A stretch of DNA of 64,000 nt, from positions 52,604,121 to 52,668,120 of the forward strand of contig CM026390.1 in assembly GCA_014843695.1 (NCBI GenBank), read 5' to 3'. A model generated the notes under the pieces. That model had not been told where the DNA came from and ran no database searches. It was given only the letters and a program-made list of their open reading frames with translations. This DNA comes from Archivesica marissinica (Eukaryota; Mollusca; Bivalvia; Venerida; Vesicomyidae). The position numbers were made by a program, and so were the translations under genes. This document shows, in pieces, positions 1 through 11,257 of this stretch (the first letter of the stretch is position 1; each line of letters opens with the position of its first letter).

Positions 1-3000
1 GTTCTGTTAGGTTACAGGTATTCTCATTGTATCCGTGCTATCCACTACTTGTGAACTATGTTCCGTTTAGGTTACAGGTATTCTCATATTGCATCCGTGC
101 TATCCACTACTTGTGAACTATGTTCCATTTAGGTTACAGGTATTTCCATATTGTATCGGTGCTATCCACTACTTGTGAACTATGTTCTGTTTAGGTTACA
201 GGTATTCTCATATTGTATCCGTGCTATCCACTACTTGTGAACTATGTTCTGTTTAGGTTACAGGTATTCCTATATTGTATCGGTGCTATCCACTACTTGT
301 GAACTATGTTCCGTTTAGGTTGCATGTATTCCTATATTGTATCGGTGCTATCCACTACTTGTGAACTATGTTCCGTTTAGGTTGCATGTATTCTCATATT
401 GTATCCGTGCTATTCACTACTTGTGAACTATGTTCTGTTAGGTTACAGGTATTCTCATATTGTACCCGTGCTATCCACTACTTGTGAACTATTTTCCGTT
501 TAGGTTGCATGCATTCTCATATTGTATCCGTGCTATCCACTACTTGTGAACTATGTTCTGTTTAGGTTACAGGTATTCTCATATTGTATCGGTGCTATCC
601 ACTACTTGTGAACTATGTTCTGTTTAGGTTACAGGTATTCCCATATTGTATCGGTGCTATCCACTACTTGTGAACTATGTTCCGTTTAGGTTACAGGTAT
701 TCTCATATTGTATCGGTGCTATCCACTACTTGTGAACTATGTTCTGTTTAGGTTACAGGTATTCTCATATTGTATCGGTGCTATCCACTACTTGTGAACT
801 ATGTTCCGTTTAGGTTACAGGTATTCCTATATTGTATCGGTGCTATCCACTACTTGTGAACTATGTTCCGTTTAGGTTACAGGTATTCTCATATTGTATC
901 GGTGCTATCCACTACTTGTGAACTATGTTCTGTTTAGGTTACAGGTACATGTATTCTCATATTGTATCGGTGTTATCCACTACTTGTGAACTATGTTCCG
1001 TTTAGGTTACAGGTATTCTCATATTGTATAGGTGTTATCCACTACTTGTGAACAACTATGTTACGTTTAGGTTACAGGTATTCTCATATTGTATCGGTGC
1101 TATCCACTACTTGTGAACTATGTTCTGTTTAGGTTACAGGTACATGTATTCTCATATTGTATCGGTGTTATCCACTACTTGTGAACAACTATGTTCTGTT
1201 AGGTTGCAGGTATTCCCATATTGTATCGGTGCTATCCACTACTTGTGAACTATGTTACGTTTAGGTTACAGGTATTCTCATATTGTATCGGTGCTATCCA
1301 CTACTTGTGAACTATGTTCCGTTTAGGTTACAGGTATTCTCATATTGTATCGGTGCTATCCACTACTTGTGAACTATGTTACGTTTAGGTTACAGGTATT
1401 CTCATATTGTATCGGTGCTATCCACTACTTGTGAACTATGTTCTGTTTAGGTTACAGGTATTCCCATATTGTATCGGTGCTATCCACTACTTGTGAACTA
1501 TGTTCTGTTTAGGTTACAGGTATTCTCATATTGTATCCGTGCTATCCACTACTTGTGAACTATGTTCTGTTTAGGTTACAGGTATTCTCATATTGTATCG
1601 GTGCTATCCACTACTTGTGAACTATGTTCTGTTTAGGTTACAGGTACATGTATTCTCATATTGTATCGGTGCTATCCACTACTTGTGAACTATTTTCCGT
1701 TTAGGTTGCATGTATTCTCATATTGTATCGGTGCTATCCACTACTTGTGAACTATGTTCCGTTTAGGTTACAGGTATTCCCATATTGTATCGGTGCTATC
1801 CACTACTTGTGAACTATGTTCTGTTTAGGTTACAGGTACATGTATTCTCATATTGTATCGGTGCTATCCACTACTTGTGAACTATGTTCCGTTTAGGTTA
1901 CAGGTATTCTCATATTGTATCGGTGCTATCCACTACTTGTGAACTATGTTCTGTTAGGTTACAGGTATTCTCATTGTATCCGTGCTATCCACTACTTGTG
2001 AACTATGTTCCGTTTAGGTTACAGGTATTCTCATATTGCATCCGTGCTATCCACTACTTGTGAACTATGTTCCATTTAGGTTACAGGTATTTCCATATTG
2101 TATCGGTGCTATCCACTACTTGTGAACTATGTTCTGTTTAGGTTACAGGTATTCTCATATTGTTTCCGTGCTATCCACTACTTGTGAACTATGTTCTGCT
2201 TAGGTTACAGGTATTCCTATATTGTATCGGTGCTATCCACTACTTGTGAACTATGTTCCGTTTAGGTTGCATGTATTCCTATATTGTATCGGTGCTATCC
2301 ACTACTTGTGAACTATGTTCCGCTTAGGTTGCATGTATTCTCATATTGTATCCGTGCTATTCACTACTTGTGAACTATGTTCTGTTAGGTTACAGGTATT
2401 CTCATATTGTACCCGTGCTATCCACTACTTGTGAACTATTTTCCGTTTAGGTTGCATGCATTCTCATATTGTATCCGTGCTATCCACTACTTGTGAACTA
2501 TGTTCTGTTTAGGTTACAGGTATTCTCATATTGTATCGGTGCTATCCACTACTTGTGAACTATGTTCTGTTTAGGTTACAGGTATTCCCATATTGTATCG
2601 GTGCTATCCACTACTTGTGAACTATGTTCCGTTTAGGTTACAGGTATTCTCATATTGTATCGGTGCTATCCACTACTTGTGAACTATGTTCTGTTTAGGT
2701 TACAGGTATTCTCATATTGTATCGGTGCTATCCACTACTTGTGAACTATGTTCCGTTTAGGTTACAGGTATTCTCATATTGTATCGGTGCTATCCACTAC
2801 TTGTGAACTATGTTACGTTTAGGTTACAGGTATTCTCATATTGTATCGGTGCTATCCACTACTTGTGAACTATGTTCCGTTTAGGTTACAGGTATTCCTA
2901 TATTGTATCGGTGCTATCCACTACTTGTGAACTATATTCCGTTTAGGTTACAGGTATTCTCATATTGTATCGGTGCTATCCACTACTTGTGAACTATGTT

Positions 3001-3095
3001 CTGTTTAGGTTACAGGTATTCTCATATTGTATCGGTGCTATCCACTACTTGTGAACTATGTTCTGTTTAGGTTACAGGTATTCTCATATTGTATC
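1..3095. repeat. 62-bp minisatellite (about 50 copies)
   Basis: Units of about 62 bp are marked by the core motifs GCTATCCACTACTTGTGAAC and TTTAGGTTACAGGTATTC. Variants differ at CCG/CTG/ACG after GTT, at CGG/CCG before the core, and by a 6-bp ACATGT insertion in some units. The array starts before the window and ends 229 bp upstream of exon 1, inside its upstream intron. The first 0.8 kb is repeated in the same variant order from 1948, showing block duplication within the array. No open frame spans it. Confidence 0.95.
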
Positions 3096-3324
3096 AGATG
3101 ATCATGTCATCCAAGTGGTTGCCAAAAGGTCAATAAATTGATCTTTTATTATAGATTTCACGAACCACCTGTCCGATTTGGCAACATTTGGTAGGAATTA
3201 TCGATGTACAATGCTCTTTCAAAGGTGTTAAAATGGTTACCCCGGGGTAAAACGTGAAGTCACGTGAGTGATACAGGGTCATCATGACCGTGTTGTTTTA
3301 AGTTAAGTTATCTTTCTTTTACAG

Positions 3325-3474
3325 TGCCTTATGGACCCGGTCAGTTTTATAATAATAGCACAAAAAGTGTAGAAGAATGTCTGCAGGGAGAATATCAAGA
3401 CGATGTTGCACAGACAGGCTGTAAGACTTGTTCGGATGGATCGTACCCTAATGCTGATCAGACGGGCTGCCAAT
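3325..3474 (+). CDS. Exon 1: ephrin-receptor-like/GCC2-GCC3 cysteine repeat
   Basis: An internal exon of 150 nt in phase 1-1, bounded by a pyrimidine-rich tract plus ACAG and by the donor GTATGT. It encodes PYGPGQFYNNSTKSVEECLQ and, further on, GEYQDDVAQTGCKTCSDGSY, ending TGCQ. The pattern C-x2-G-x-Y-x-D-x5-G-C-x2-C-x2-G-x-Y is the hallmark of GCC2/GCC3 (ephrin-receptor-like) repeats found in SVEP1, SCUBE and Eph-type extracellular regions. NNST is a possible N-glycosylation site. The ORF closes soon after the donor, as expected for an internal exon. It joins exon 2 through a serine codon (T+CA). Domain family is confident; the exact gene is not. Confidence 0.85.
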
Positions 3475-3569
3475 GTATGTTTTAATTACAATTTAATTCT
3501 TAAGCAATTTTGTTTGTATGGTGAGTGTTCTTATGTTAGTTTGTCTGCAACGTATCAACAATAGTAGGC

Positions 3570-3790
3570 TGTCCAATTAGCGCAATGGTTAGCGCACTCG
3601 CTTCTCACCAATGCAACCCAGGTTCGATCCTCAGACTGGGATGTATGTGAGGTTGTATGGTGGTCGCCAGATCGGACAGGTGGGTCTTCTCCGGGTACTC
3701 CGGTACGGGAGGATACCTAAGTCGGCTACCGAAAATCAGGGTGCAATACGGAAATTAGACCAAAAACCAACAAACCTTGGAGACGAAATA
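3570..3790 (+). mobile_element. tRNA-derived SINE (family 1)
   Basis: The head has an A-box-like stretch (TTAGCGCAATGGTTAGCGC) and a B box (GGTTCGATCC) spaced as in a tRNA, followed by a non-tRNA body containing TCTCCGGGTACTCCGGTACG, a motif of the type common in mollusc and other invertebrate SINEs. The tRNA-like part cannot be a functional tRNA gene as no clean acceptor stem or terminator is seen. It lies in the intron between exons 1 and 2. Confidence 0.7.
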
Positions 3791-4325
3791 TCATGCTATC
3801 ATAGAATGTGATTGACACATTCTATATTTAGAATGCATAATATATGTAGATACCTGAGTATATGTAGATTTAAACCACTCGTCACAGAATTGCATAACAT
3901 GTATATAGCCAAATAAATATAAAAACTTAAAAATGTTGTATATATTATTATGAAACACATTCGTATAAACACGGATTCATATCAAACTACGCGAGAAGGA
4001 AATATTGGATGTATTGCATAAACCGGTATATAACAGTGAGCATAGTATAGTATAGTTTTATTCTGGTTAAATAGAATAGATATCATAAAACAAATACAAA
4101 TTCAATGTGAACATCAGAATGCATAGTAGATGACATAACATACAGAGAGCAATAAAGCTCTCTTATCTCTATTGTGATCCTTTGCATAGTAATTATACAA
4201 TTGAATTTTTAAGCTATAAGGTCATTTTCATGTATATTTGGTCTACACATGTCTCGTACATGTATCAATAGGCGCTATAAGCCTAAGAGTGTCAAATAAT
4301 TAATAAGATGTGAACTGGCGTGTGT
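3791..4325. other. Intronic AT-rich sequence, no gene seen
   Basis: Low-complexity AT-rich intron between two SINE insertions. I see no conserved exon-like or structural signal. Confidence 0.6.
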
Positions 4326-4718
4326 GTGTTTTATTTATCGTCGCTACCGGTTGCCCATATCAGCGCTGCCTCCTAAAGAGATTAGTCATTTTAGATTTTT
4401 GGAGGATAGTGCAATGATTAACAGAGACCCAGTCAAGGGTCTCCTCTGATTCTTTTACGGCATAGTGTACGGTTAATTTTATTAGGGTCAGATGGGGGAT
4501 CGAACCTGCGATCCCTGGATTACTAGTCCAGCGTGTTACCACTGGACTACAGACCTATTCCAGAAGCTCCTCTGGTTCTTTTACATTCATGGTGTACAGC
4601 ACCGACACGAGACCACGTCTGAAAGACTGTTAATTTTAATTGGGTCAGACTGGGTATCGAACCTGCGATCCCTGTGTTCCCAGTCCATCGTGTTAACACT
4701 GAGCTACATATCCGTCTG
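4326..4718 (-). mobile_element. Two tandem copies of a tRNA-SINE (family 2)
   Basis: On the minus strand two tRNA-like heads occur, each with B box GGTTCGATCC or GGTTCGATACC, at about 4495-4555 and 4648-4715. The first is followed by a complete body ending in the family motif ATGGGCAACCGGTAGCGACG and then ATAAATAAA. The second body is cut short where it meets the first copy. The same body recurs at 43000, 48065, 51150 and 58266, defining a dispersed family with at least five further or partial copies in this window. Confidence 0.8.
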
Positions 4719-5131
4719 GTGAACTGGCGTTTTTGACGTGGCTAATTATATATTTATATGTTGTTGGTCACACTTTGGGACATATGTTGTGATACCATGT
4801 TGAGGATAGAGGAAATAGTTGAAACCATTGGTATTAATATATCCCTAAACCTTTAAAGGCAGAATACCATATTTGATTTTATAATAATTATGTGCAAGTA
4901 ATTTGATCTCTTACTATGAAATATAATAAAACCCTGCCAAAGTTTGAAACAATTACATATTATTTGTATCAAAGGATCGAAAGCGAAAAAGGCATTGCAT
5001 GAAGCTTTCAAATTCAGGAAAAGTAGAATCTAGTGTAATTCATTACCGATGTAATTCTCTTCTTGGACAAAATCTGAATTGTAATCAACTTTTGTCAATT
5101 TATTGTTTGTCTGTTTGCTGTTTACCATAAT
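4719..5131. other. Intronic AT-rich sequence, no gene seen
   Basis: Unique AT-rich intron between the SINE pair and the 34-bp array. Nothing recognisable. Confidence 0.6.
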
Positions 5132-6930
5132 CATTATACGACGAGGTACCACTACCGGTGGACTACATTGTACGACGAGGTACCACTACCGGTGGACCAC
5201 ATTGTACGACGAGGTACTACTACCGGTGGACTACATTATACGACGAGGTACCACTACCGGTGGACTGCATTATACGGCGAGGTACCACTACCGGTGGACT
5301 ACATTATACGGCGAGGTACCACTACCGGTGGACTACATTATACGACGAGGTACCACTACCGGTGGACTACATTATACGGCGAGGTACCACTACTGATGGA
5401 CTACATTATACGGCGAGGTACCACTACCGGTGGACTACATTATACGCGAGGTACCACTACCGGTGGACTACATTATACGACGAGGTACCACTACCGGTGG
5501 AATGCATTATACGGCGAGGTACCACTACCGGTGGACTACATTATACGACGAGGTACCACTACCGGTGGACTACATTATACGACGAGGTACCACTACCGGT
5601 GGACTACATTATACGGCGAGGTACCACTACCGGTGGACTACATTATACGGCGAGGTACCACTACCGGTGGACTACATTATACGACGAGGTACCACTACCG
5701 GTGGACTACATTATACGACGAGGTACCACTACCGGTGGACTACATTATACGCGAGGCCACACGTGGACTACATTATACGGCGAGGTACCACTACCGGTGG
5801 ACTACATTATACGGCGAGGTACCACTACCGGTGGACTACATTATACGACGAGGTACCACTACCGGTGGACTACATTATACGGCGAGGTACCACTACCGGT
5901 GGACTACATTATACGGCGAGGTACCACTACCTGTGGACTACATTATACGGCGAGGTACCACTACCGGTGGACTACATTATACGGCGAGGTACCACTACCG
6001 GTGGACTACATTATACGGCGAGGTACCACTACTGTGGACTACATTATACGACGAGGTACCACTACCGGTGGACTACATTATACGGCGAGGTACCACTACC
6101 GGTGGACTACATTATACGGCGAGGTACCACTACCGGTGGACTACATTATACGACGAGGTACCACTACCGGTGGACTACATTATACGACGAGGTACCACTA
6201 CCGGTGGACTACATTATACAGCGAGGTACCACTACCGGTGGACTACATTATACGGCGAGGTACCACTACCGGTGGACTACATTATACGACGAGGTACCAC
6301 TACCGGTGGACTACATTATATGACGAGGTACCACTACCAGTGGACTACATTATACGGCGAGGTACCACTACCGGTGGACTACATTATACGACGAGGTACC
6401 ACTACCGGTGGACTACATTATACGACGAGGTACCACTACCGGTGGACTACATTATACGACGAGGTACCACTACCGGTGGACTACATTATACGACGAGGTA
6501 CCACTACCGGTGGACTACATTATACGACGAGGTACCACTACCGGTGGACTACATTATACGACGAGGTACCACTACCGGTGGACTACATTATACGACGAGG
6601 TACCACTACCGGTGGACTACATTATACGACGAGGTACCACTACCGGTGGACTACATTATAAGACGAGGTACCACTACCGGTGGACTACATTATACGACGA
6701 GGTACCACTACCGGTGGACTACATTATACGGCGAGGTACCACTACTGATGGACTACATTATACGGCGAGGTACCACTACCGGTGTACTACATTATACGGC
6801 GAGGTACCACTACCGGTGGACTACATTATAAGACGAGGTACTACTACCGGTGGCCTACATTATACGACGAGGTACCACTACCGGTGGACTAAATTGTACG
6901 GCGAGGTACCACTACCGATGGACTACATTA
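5132..6930. repeat. 34-bp minisatellite (about 53 copies)
   Basis: The unit is 34 bp with the core GAGGTACCACTACCGGTGGA followed by CTACATTATACG. Variation is low (mostly GACG versus GGCG before the core), suggesting recent amplification or ongoing homogenisation. A few units are truncated (about 5445, 5750 and 6025). Because 34 is not a multiple of three, three units make a 102-nt cycle that happens to lack stops in all three forward frames, giving long spurious ORFs. The array ends 66 bp before exon 2. Confidence 0.97.
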
Positions 6931-6996
6931 ATGAGTGATGTTTACAGTTCATGTAACAGACTAACAGTAATTATATTGAGTATTGTTCATTTACAG

Positions 6997-7155
6997 CAAC
7001 ATGTCCTAGAGGATTTATGTCAGCCAATGGATTTTACCCATGTACCCCATGTGCAGTTAATACATACTGGACAGCTAAGGACCAGTGTACTCATTGTCCT
7101 GGTGACAGTGAAACTGTAGGTGTCGAGGGGTCAGATGGTATAGATAAATGCTATG
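6997..7155 (+). CDS. Exon 2: ephrin-receptor-like cysteine repeat
   Basis: An internal exon of 159 nt (phase 1-1), with acceptor TTTACAG and donor GTAAGA. It encodes TCPRGFMSANGFYPCTPCAV, then NTYWTAKDQCTHCPGDSETV and ends DGIDKCY. The paired C-x-x-C motifs (CTPC, CTHC) and the aromatic residue after each G/N turn match the GCC2/GCC3 repeat of exon 1, so the two exons continue the same cysteine-repeat block. The splice to exon 3 creates a glutamate codon (G+AA). A phase-symmetric 53-codon exon is typical for such shuffled modules. Confidence 0.85.
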
Positions 7156-7469
7156 GTAAGACATCAGATTTATATTTGCTAAATATTATACTTATACTGA
7201 AAGAAATACAATTTGTTATGTTATTATATGCCAGGTTAATCATACAAATATATGTATGATATACATTGTGTCCACAATTTCTTCAAGCAATATCTACTGT
7301 GAAACTACATGGTCCTCTACCAGAAGAGCTCAAATGACATAAATCTACATGCGATAGAGCAAACTAGTTAATGGCTGTAACTTTGGATCATTGTCCGATA
7401 TAGCAAAGTAATTAATAGCTGTAGCCAGTATTATACTAAGAGTCATTTTGTAAAGCAAAAGCAATGACA

Positions 7470-7669
7470 TAACCCTTTGCCAGCTAAGTAAATAAAATCA
7501 CGTTTGCAAACAACATAGATCAGCAGCTGATCAGGATCTATGTTGTTTGTTATTCAGCCAAGTGAGCTCCACTATCCGAATAGCAAACAGCATAGAGCCT
7601 GATCAGCCTGATGGCTCTATGCTGTTTGCAAAAGTTATTTTATCTGCCAGCTAGCGTGCACAGGGTTAA
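7470..7669. mobile_element. Foldback MITE copy 1
   Basis: The 200-bp element has imperfect terminal inverted repeats (AACCCTTTGCCAGCT at the left; CCAGCTAGCGTGCACAGGGTT at the right, 21 nt, is its diverged counterpart) and two internal palindromes built on CAAACAACATAGATC/GATCTATGTTGTTTG and GCAAACAGCATAGAGCC/GGCTCTATGCTGTTTGC. It has no coding capacity. It lies in the intron between exons 2 and 3 beside a related element. Confidence 0.65.
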
Positions 7670-7670
7670 G

Positions 7671-7909
7671 TTAACCCATTTCATTCTGGATGCATTTAAA
7701 GGTTTTGCAAACAACAGAGATCCAGATCAGCCACAGCGTGATGCTGCCTGCTGATCAGGATCTATGTTGTTTGCTACATAGCCAAGTGTCTTAGCAAGGT
7801 AATCTGACTAGCATAGAGCCTGATCAGACGGAACGTTCCGTGGCAGCTGATCTGGCTCTATGTTCTTTGCAAATACCGTTTGAATGGTATCCAGAATCAA
7901 ATGGGTTAA
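7671..7909. mobile_element. Foldback MITE copy 2
   Basis: A relative of the preceding element with its own inverted ends (TTAACCCATTTCATTCTGGA versus TCCAGAATCAAATGGGTTAA) and the same two types of internal palindrome around GATCAGGATCTATGTTGTTT and GATCTGGCTCTATGTTCTTT. The two copies sit head to tail with about one base between them. Non-coding. Confidence 0.7.
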
Positions 7910-8391
7910 GGGGCTATGACTTCTAGAATATGCTAGATATTGATCCAAGACCAATACTTTGAATATAACAAAATATGCACATACATGTAGTAATTATGGT
8001 CCATTATGTGCCTTGTCCAGGTTTAATTTCTAAAAACACTTGCCGGATAAATCTTGGAGTGATTAATATTAAACCTAGTTGTGTAGGTCGTCTGTGCTCG
8101 GTTGATTTTACCCTGATATATAGACGTTTGAAGAGTTTTAAAGAACACACTTTGTCTCTGCTTACCGAGCTTCATCTTTAAAAACCCTTGTCGGATTTTG
8201 ATGAAAGTTTACAGACTTAGTTGTATCAAAATCAAGAGTTTAGGATTTACTTGCCCGTGGGACAAGTGAGAATTTTCAATATTTCCACAGCCCTGCAGTG
8301 TGTATGTTTGTATGTATGCAATGTCAATGGATTTTTTACAGGATACTCTATGACACATTGTACATGTATTTGTTTCATTGATTTGTTTTAG

Positions 8392-8568
8392 AACCCTGCC
8401 CTGCTGGTACCTACTCCCGGACAGGATTCAATATAGCATCAACTGGTGGCTGTACACAGTGTCCATTTCATTTCTACCAGGCTAACACAGGCAAGACACA
8501 GTGCAGTGAATGTACTGCTAATAGTATCACCACAGCTAAAGGCAGCATTCATATTGCCAACTGCACAA
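8392..8568 (+). CDS. Exon 3: ephrin-receptor-like cysteine repeat
   Basis: An internal exon of 177 nt (phase 1-1), acceptor TTGTTTTAG and donor GTATCA. The peptide begins PCPAGTYSRTGFNIASTGGC, passes through TQCPFHFYQANTGKTQCSEC and ends TTAKGSIHIANCT. C-P-x-G-T-Y, C-x-x-C and the closing T-x3-G-S-x5-C are classic GCC2/GCC3 (ephrin-receptor-like) features, so this is the most diagnostic of the three exons. It joins exon 4 through an asparagine codon (A+AT), giving NCTNC at the boundary. A minisatellite starts 12 bp after the donor. Confidence 0.9.
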
Positions 8569-8580
8569 GTATCACAGATA

Positions 8581-10077
8581 GTAGATTTATAAACATGGAA
8601 TATTAGTAGGTTTATAAATAGGGAATATTAGTAGGTTTATAAACATGGAATATTAGTAGGTTTATAAATAGGGTATATTAGTAGGTTTATAAACATGGAA
8701 TATTAGTAGGTTTATAAACATGGAATATTAGTAGATTTATAAACATGGAATATTAGTAGGTTTATAAACATGGAATATTAGTAGATTTATAAACATGGAA
8801 TATTAGTAAGTTTATAAACATGGAATATTAGTAGATTTATAAACATGGAATATTAGTAGGTTTATAAATAGGGAATATTAGTAGGTTTATAAACATGGAA
8901 TATTAGTAGGTTTATAAATAGGGTATATTAGTAGGTTTATAAACATGGAATATTAGTAGGTTTATAAACATGGAATATTAGTAGATTTATAAACATGGAA
9001 TATTAGTAGGTTTATAAACATGGAATATTAGTAGATTTATAAACATGGAATATTAGTAAGTTTATAAACATGGAATATTAGTAGATTTATAAACATGGAA
9101 TATTAGTAGGTTTATAAACATGGAATATTAGTAGGTTTATGAATAGGGTATATTAGTAGGTTTATAAACATGGAATATTAGTAGGTTTATAAACATGGAA
9201 TATTAGTAGGTTTATAAACATGGAATATTAGTAGGTTATAAATAGGGAATATTAGTAAATTTATAAATATGGAATATTAGTAGTTTTATAAATAGGGAAT
9301 ATTAGTAAGTTTATAAATATGGAATATTAGTAGTTTATAAACATGGAATATTAGTAGGTTTATAAATAGGGAATATTAGTAAATTTATAAATATGGAATA
9401 TTAGTAGTTTTATAAATAGGGAATATTAGTAAGTTTATAAATATGGAATATTAGTAGTTTATAAACATGGAATATTAGTAGGTTTATGAATAGGGTATAT
9501 TAGTAGGTTTATAAACATGGAATATTAGTAGATTTATAAATAGGGAATATTAGTAGTTTTATAAATAGGGAATATTAGTAAGTTTATAAATAGGGAATAT
9601 TAGTAGTTTATAAATAGGGAATATTAGTAGGTTTATGAATAGGGTATATTAGTAGGTTTATAAACATGGAATATTAGTAGGTTTATAAACATGGAATATT
9701 AGTAGGTTTATAAACATGGAATATTGGTAGGTTTATAAATAGGGAATATTAGTAAATTTATAAATATGGAATATTAGTAGTTTTATAAATAGGGAATATT
9801 AGTAAGTTTATAAATATGGAATATTAGTAGTTTATAAATAGAGAATATTAGTAGGTTTATAAATAGGGATTATTAGTAGGTTTATAAATAGGGAATATTA
9901 GTAGGTTTATAAATATGGAATATTAGTAGGTTTATAAATATTGACTATTAGTAGGTTTATAAATATGGAATATTAGTAGGTTTATAAATAGGGAATATTA
10001 GTAGGTTTATAAACATTGACTATTAGTAGGTTTATAAACATGGAATATTAGTTGGTTTATAAATATGGACTATTAGT
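8581..10077. repeat. 25-bp AT-rich minisatellite (about 60 copies)
   Basis: The unit is about 25 bp, with the core TTTATAAACATGGAATATTA preceded by GTAGG or GTAGA. Variants carry TAGGG or TATGG in place of CATGG, and 24-bp units occur. Blocks of several units recur in the same order (8600-8850 and 8850-9100), showing higher-order duplication. It starts 12 bp downstream of the exon 3 donor. No ORF spans it. Confidence 0.95.
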
Positions 10078-10249
10078 ACACATGTCATGTGGAAGCATCA
10101 ATGACGCACCGAGGGAAGCTGGTTCTTGGCTAGAAAACCAGGATACGTGTGTAATTCAACTGCCGATTCATCGCTTGCGAAGCTGACTGCAGCCTCATCT
10201 GATAACAAGGCGTCTTTTCACTTCACCTGCAGCCAGAAGTCAGTGTACC

Positions 10250-10470
10250 CAGAGAAAATCTCATCAAATTCTGAAAAAACATACCAAGGGGTAAAAGTAA
10301 AATCAGGGAGGGAAGACCTTTCTACCCCGGAGCTATTGAAAATGGCTGCCGTCGCACATATAATCACTATATATTGGCCCATAAATGCATTCTTAGTGTC
10401 TAGAATGGGGGGTTTGGGGTCTGGGAATTCAATTATGGCAATATAAACGCTTTAAAATAATCATATGATA
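10250..10470 (+). repeat. Dispersed repeat, inverted partner at 13460-13690
   Basis: Motifs GTGTCTAGAATGGGG, GGGTCTGGGAATTCAATTAT and CCAAGGGGTAAAA reappear in the same order on the opposite strand at 13460-13690. The pair is diverged and about 3 kb apart. It may be two copies of one element or the long inverted ends of a larger, decayed one. The short open frame here (10126-10446) has no recognisable domain. Confidence 0.6.
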
Positions 10471-10679
10471 TTAAAATACAAGATGGCTGCCACCAGTTTT
10501 TTGAATCAGAAATTATGTGTTTATGTAAACCTGAGTTTCAGGATAATAAGATGAACACATGAATGAGTAATACCTGCAGGCCACCATGACTAACAGGAAA
10601 TGATGGGTCATCCAGATACCAAATGGTTATAGAAGTGGTGGTTATGCTAGTTCTAACAGCTTTTCCATCATGCATAGCC

Positions 10680-10779
10680 TTTGACCAGGTGTTGATATAG
10701 TTTGCCTGGTCAGTCAAATAAATATATTTTTAACACAGACCATTAATTGGGCCTTATTGAGTTTCTGATAATATCAACA
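10680..10779 (+). repeat. Direct repeat, left piece (partner at 11565-11640)
   Basis: GTCAGTCAAATAAATATATT followed by a conserved CATTAATTGG and TATTGAGTTTCTGATAA recurs at 11585-11645. In the second copy the sequence continues directly into CCAGAAGTAAA and CAGACTGGAACCCAGGCTA. In this copy the matching continuation is found only at 11271-11324, after an intervening insertion. Confidence 0.6.
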
Positions 10780-11257
10780 CCTGGGGAAACTCGGCGGGTT
10801 TTCTGTGTAATTATTGATTATCATTAATCCTATTAATAGGCTATTAGCATGTGACTTAATTAATGACGTACTTGAATCGAAAGCGAGGCACTGCAATATT
10901 GATAAAACTTTATAATTGGCCACCATTGTTTACGGGTAAACGGAACGATAAATAGTTATTAAAAGTACAATGTGCGTCTGATTTGACATATTTACTCAAG
11001 ATTTAAGTTTTCCTTACTTCAATTATGCCGAATCGACCCTTTACCACCTAAATGTAATAGTTAAAATCCGCCATCTCGTGATATAACACAAAAACGGGAA
11101 ATTATATGTGTGTAATGTAAATGAGGCTACGGGAACATACGTGTATATTCGGAAATGTAGTATCTTGTAGAGAAGAGTTGTCGTCCTTCAAATCTACTCA
11201 CTGAAAAATGAGGGTGTAAGCAGATGGCGCTACGATCGGAATTCAAGTTTCCCCAGG
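10780..11257. mobile_element. Candidate MITE inserted into a dispersed repeat
   Basis: The 478-bp segment separates the two parts of a repeat that is continuous at 11565-11696. Its ends are inverted: CCTGGGGAAACTCGG at the left and TTCAAGTTTCCCCAGG at the right. No convincing target-site duplication was found, and it has no coding capacity. Confidence 0.45.

Noticed and set aside
1..3095. CRISPR array
   Set aside because: The repeats are directly tandem without unique spacers, and the context is a eukaryotic intron.
3570..3640. Functional tRNA genes at the tRNA-like heads (3570, 4500-4715, 13900, 48300, 57975)
   Set aside because: Each has A/B-box-like motifs but no clean cloverleaf with a paired acceptor stem, and each continues into a repeated SINE body.
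5158..6938. Long open frames (up to 557 codons) in the 34-bp array
   Set aside because: All three forward frames are open through the same DNA and translate to the same tandem peptide in shifted register. This is a property of the stop-free repeat; the array lies in an intron.
10126..10446. 106-codon open frame as a gene
   Set aside because: No domain, no splice partner, and most of it lies in a repeat that is present inverted at 13460-13690.
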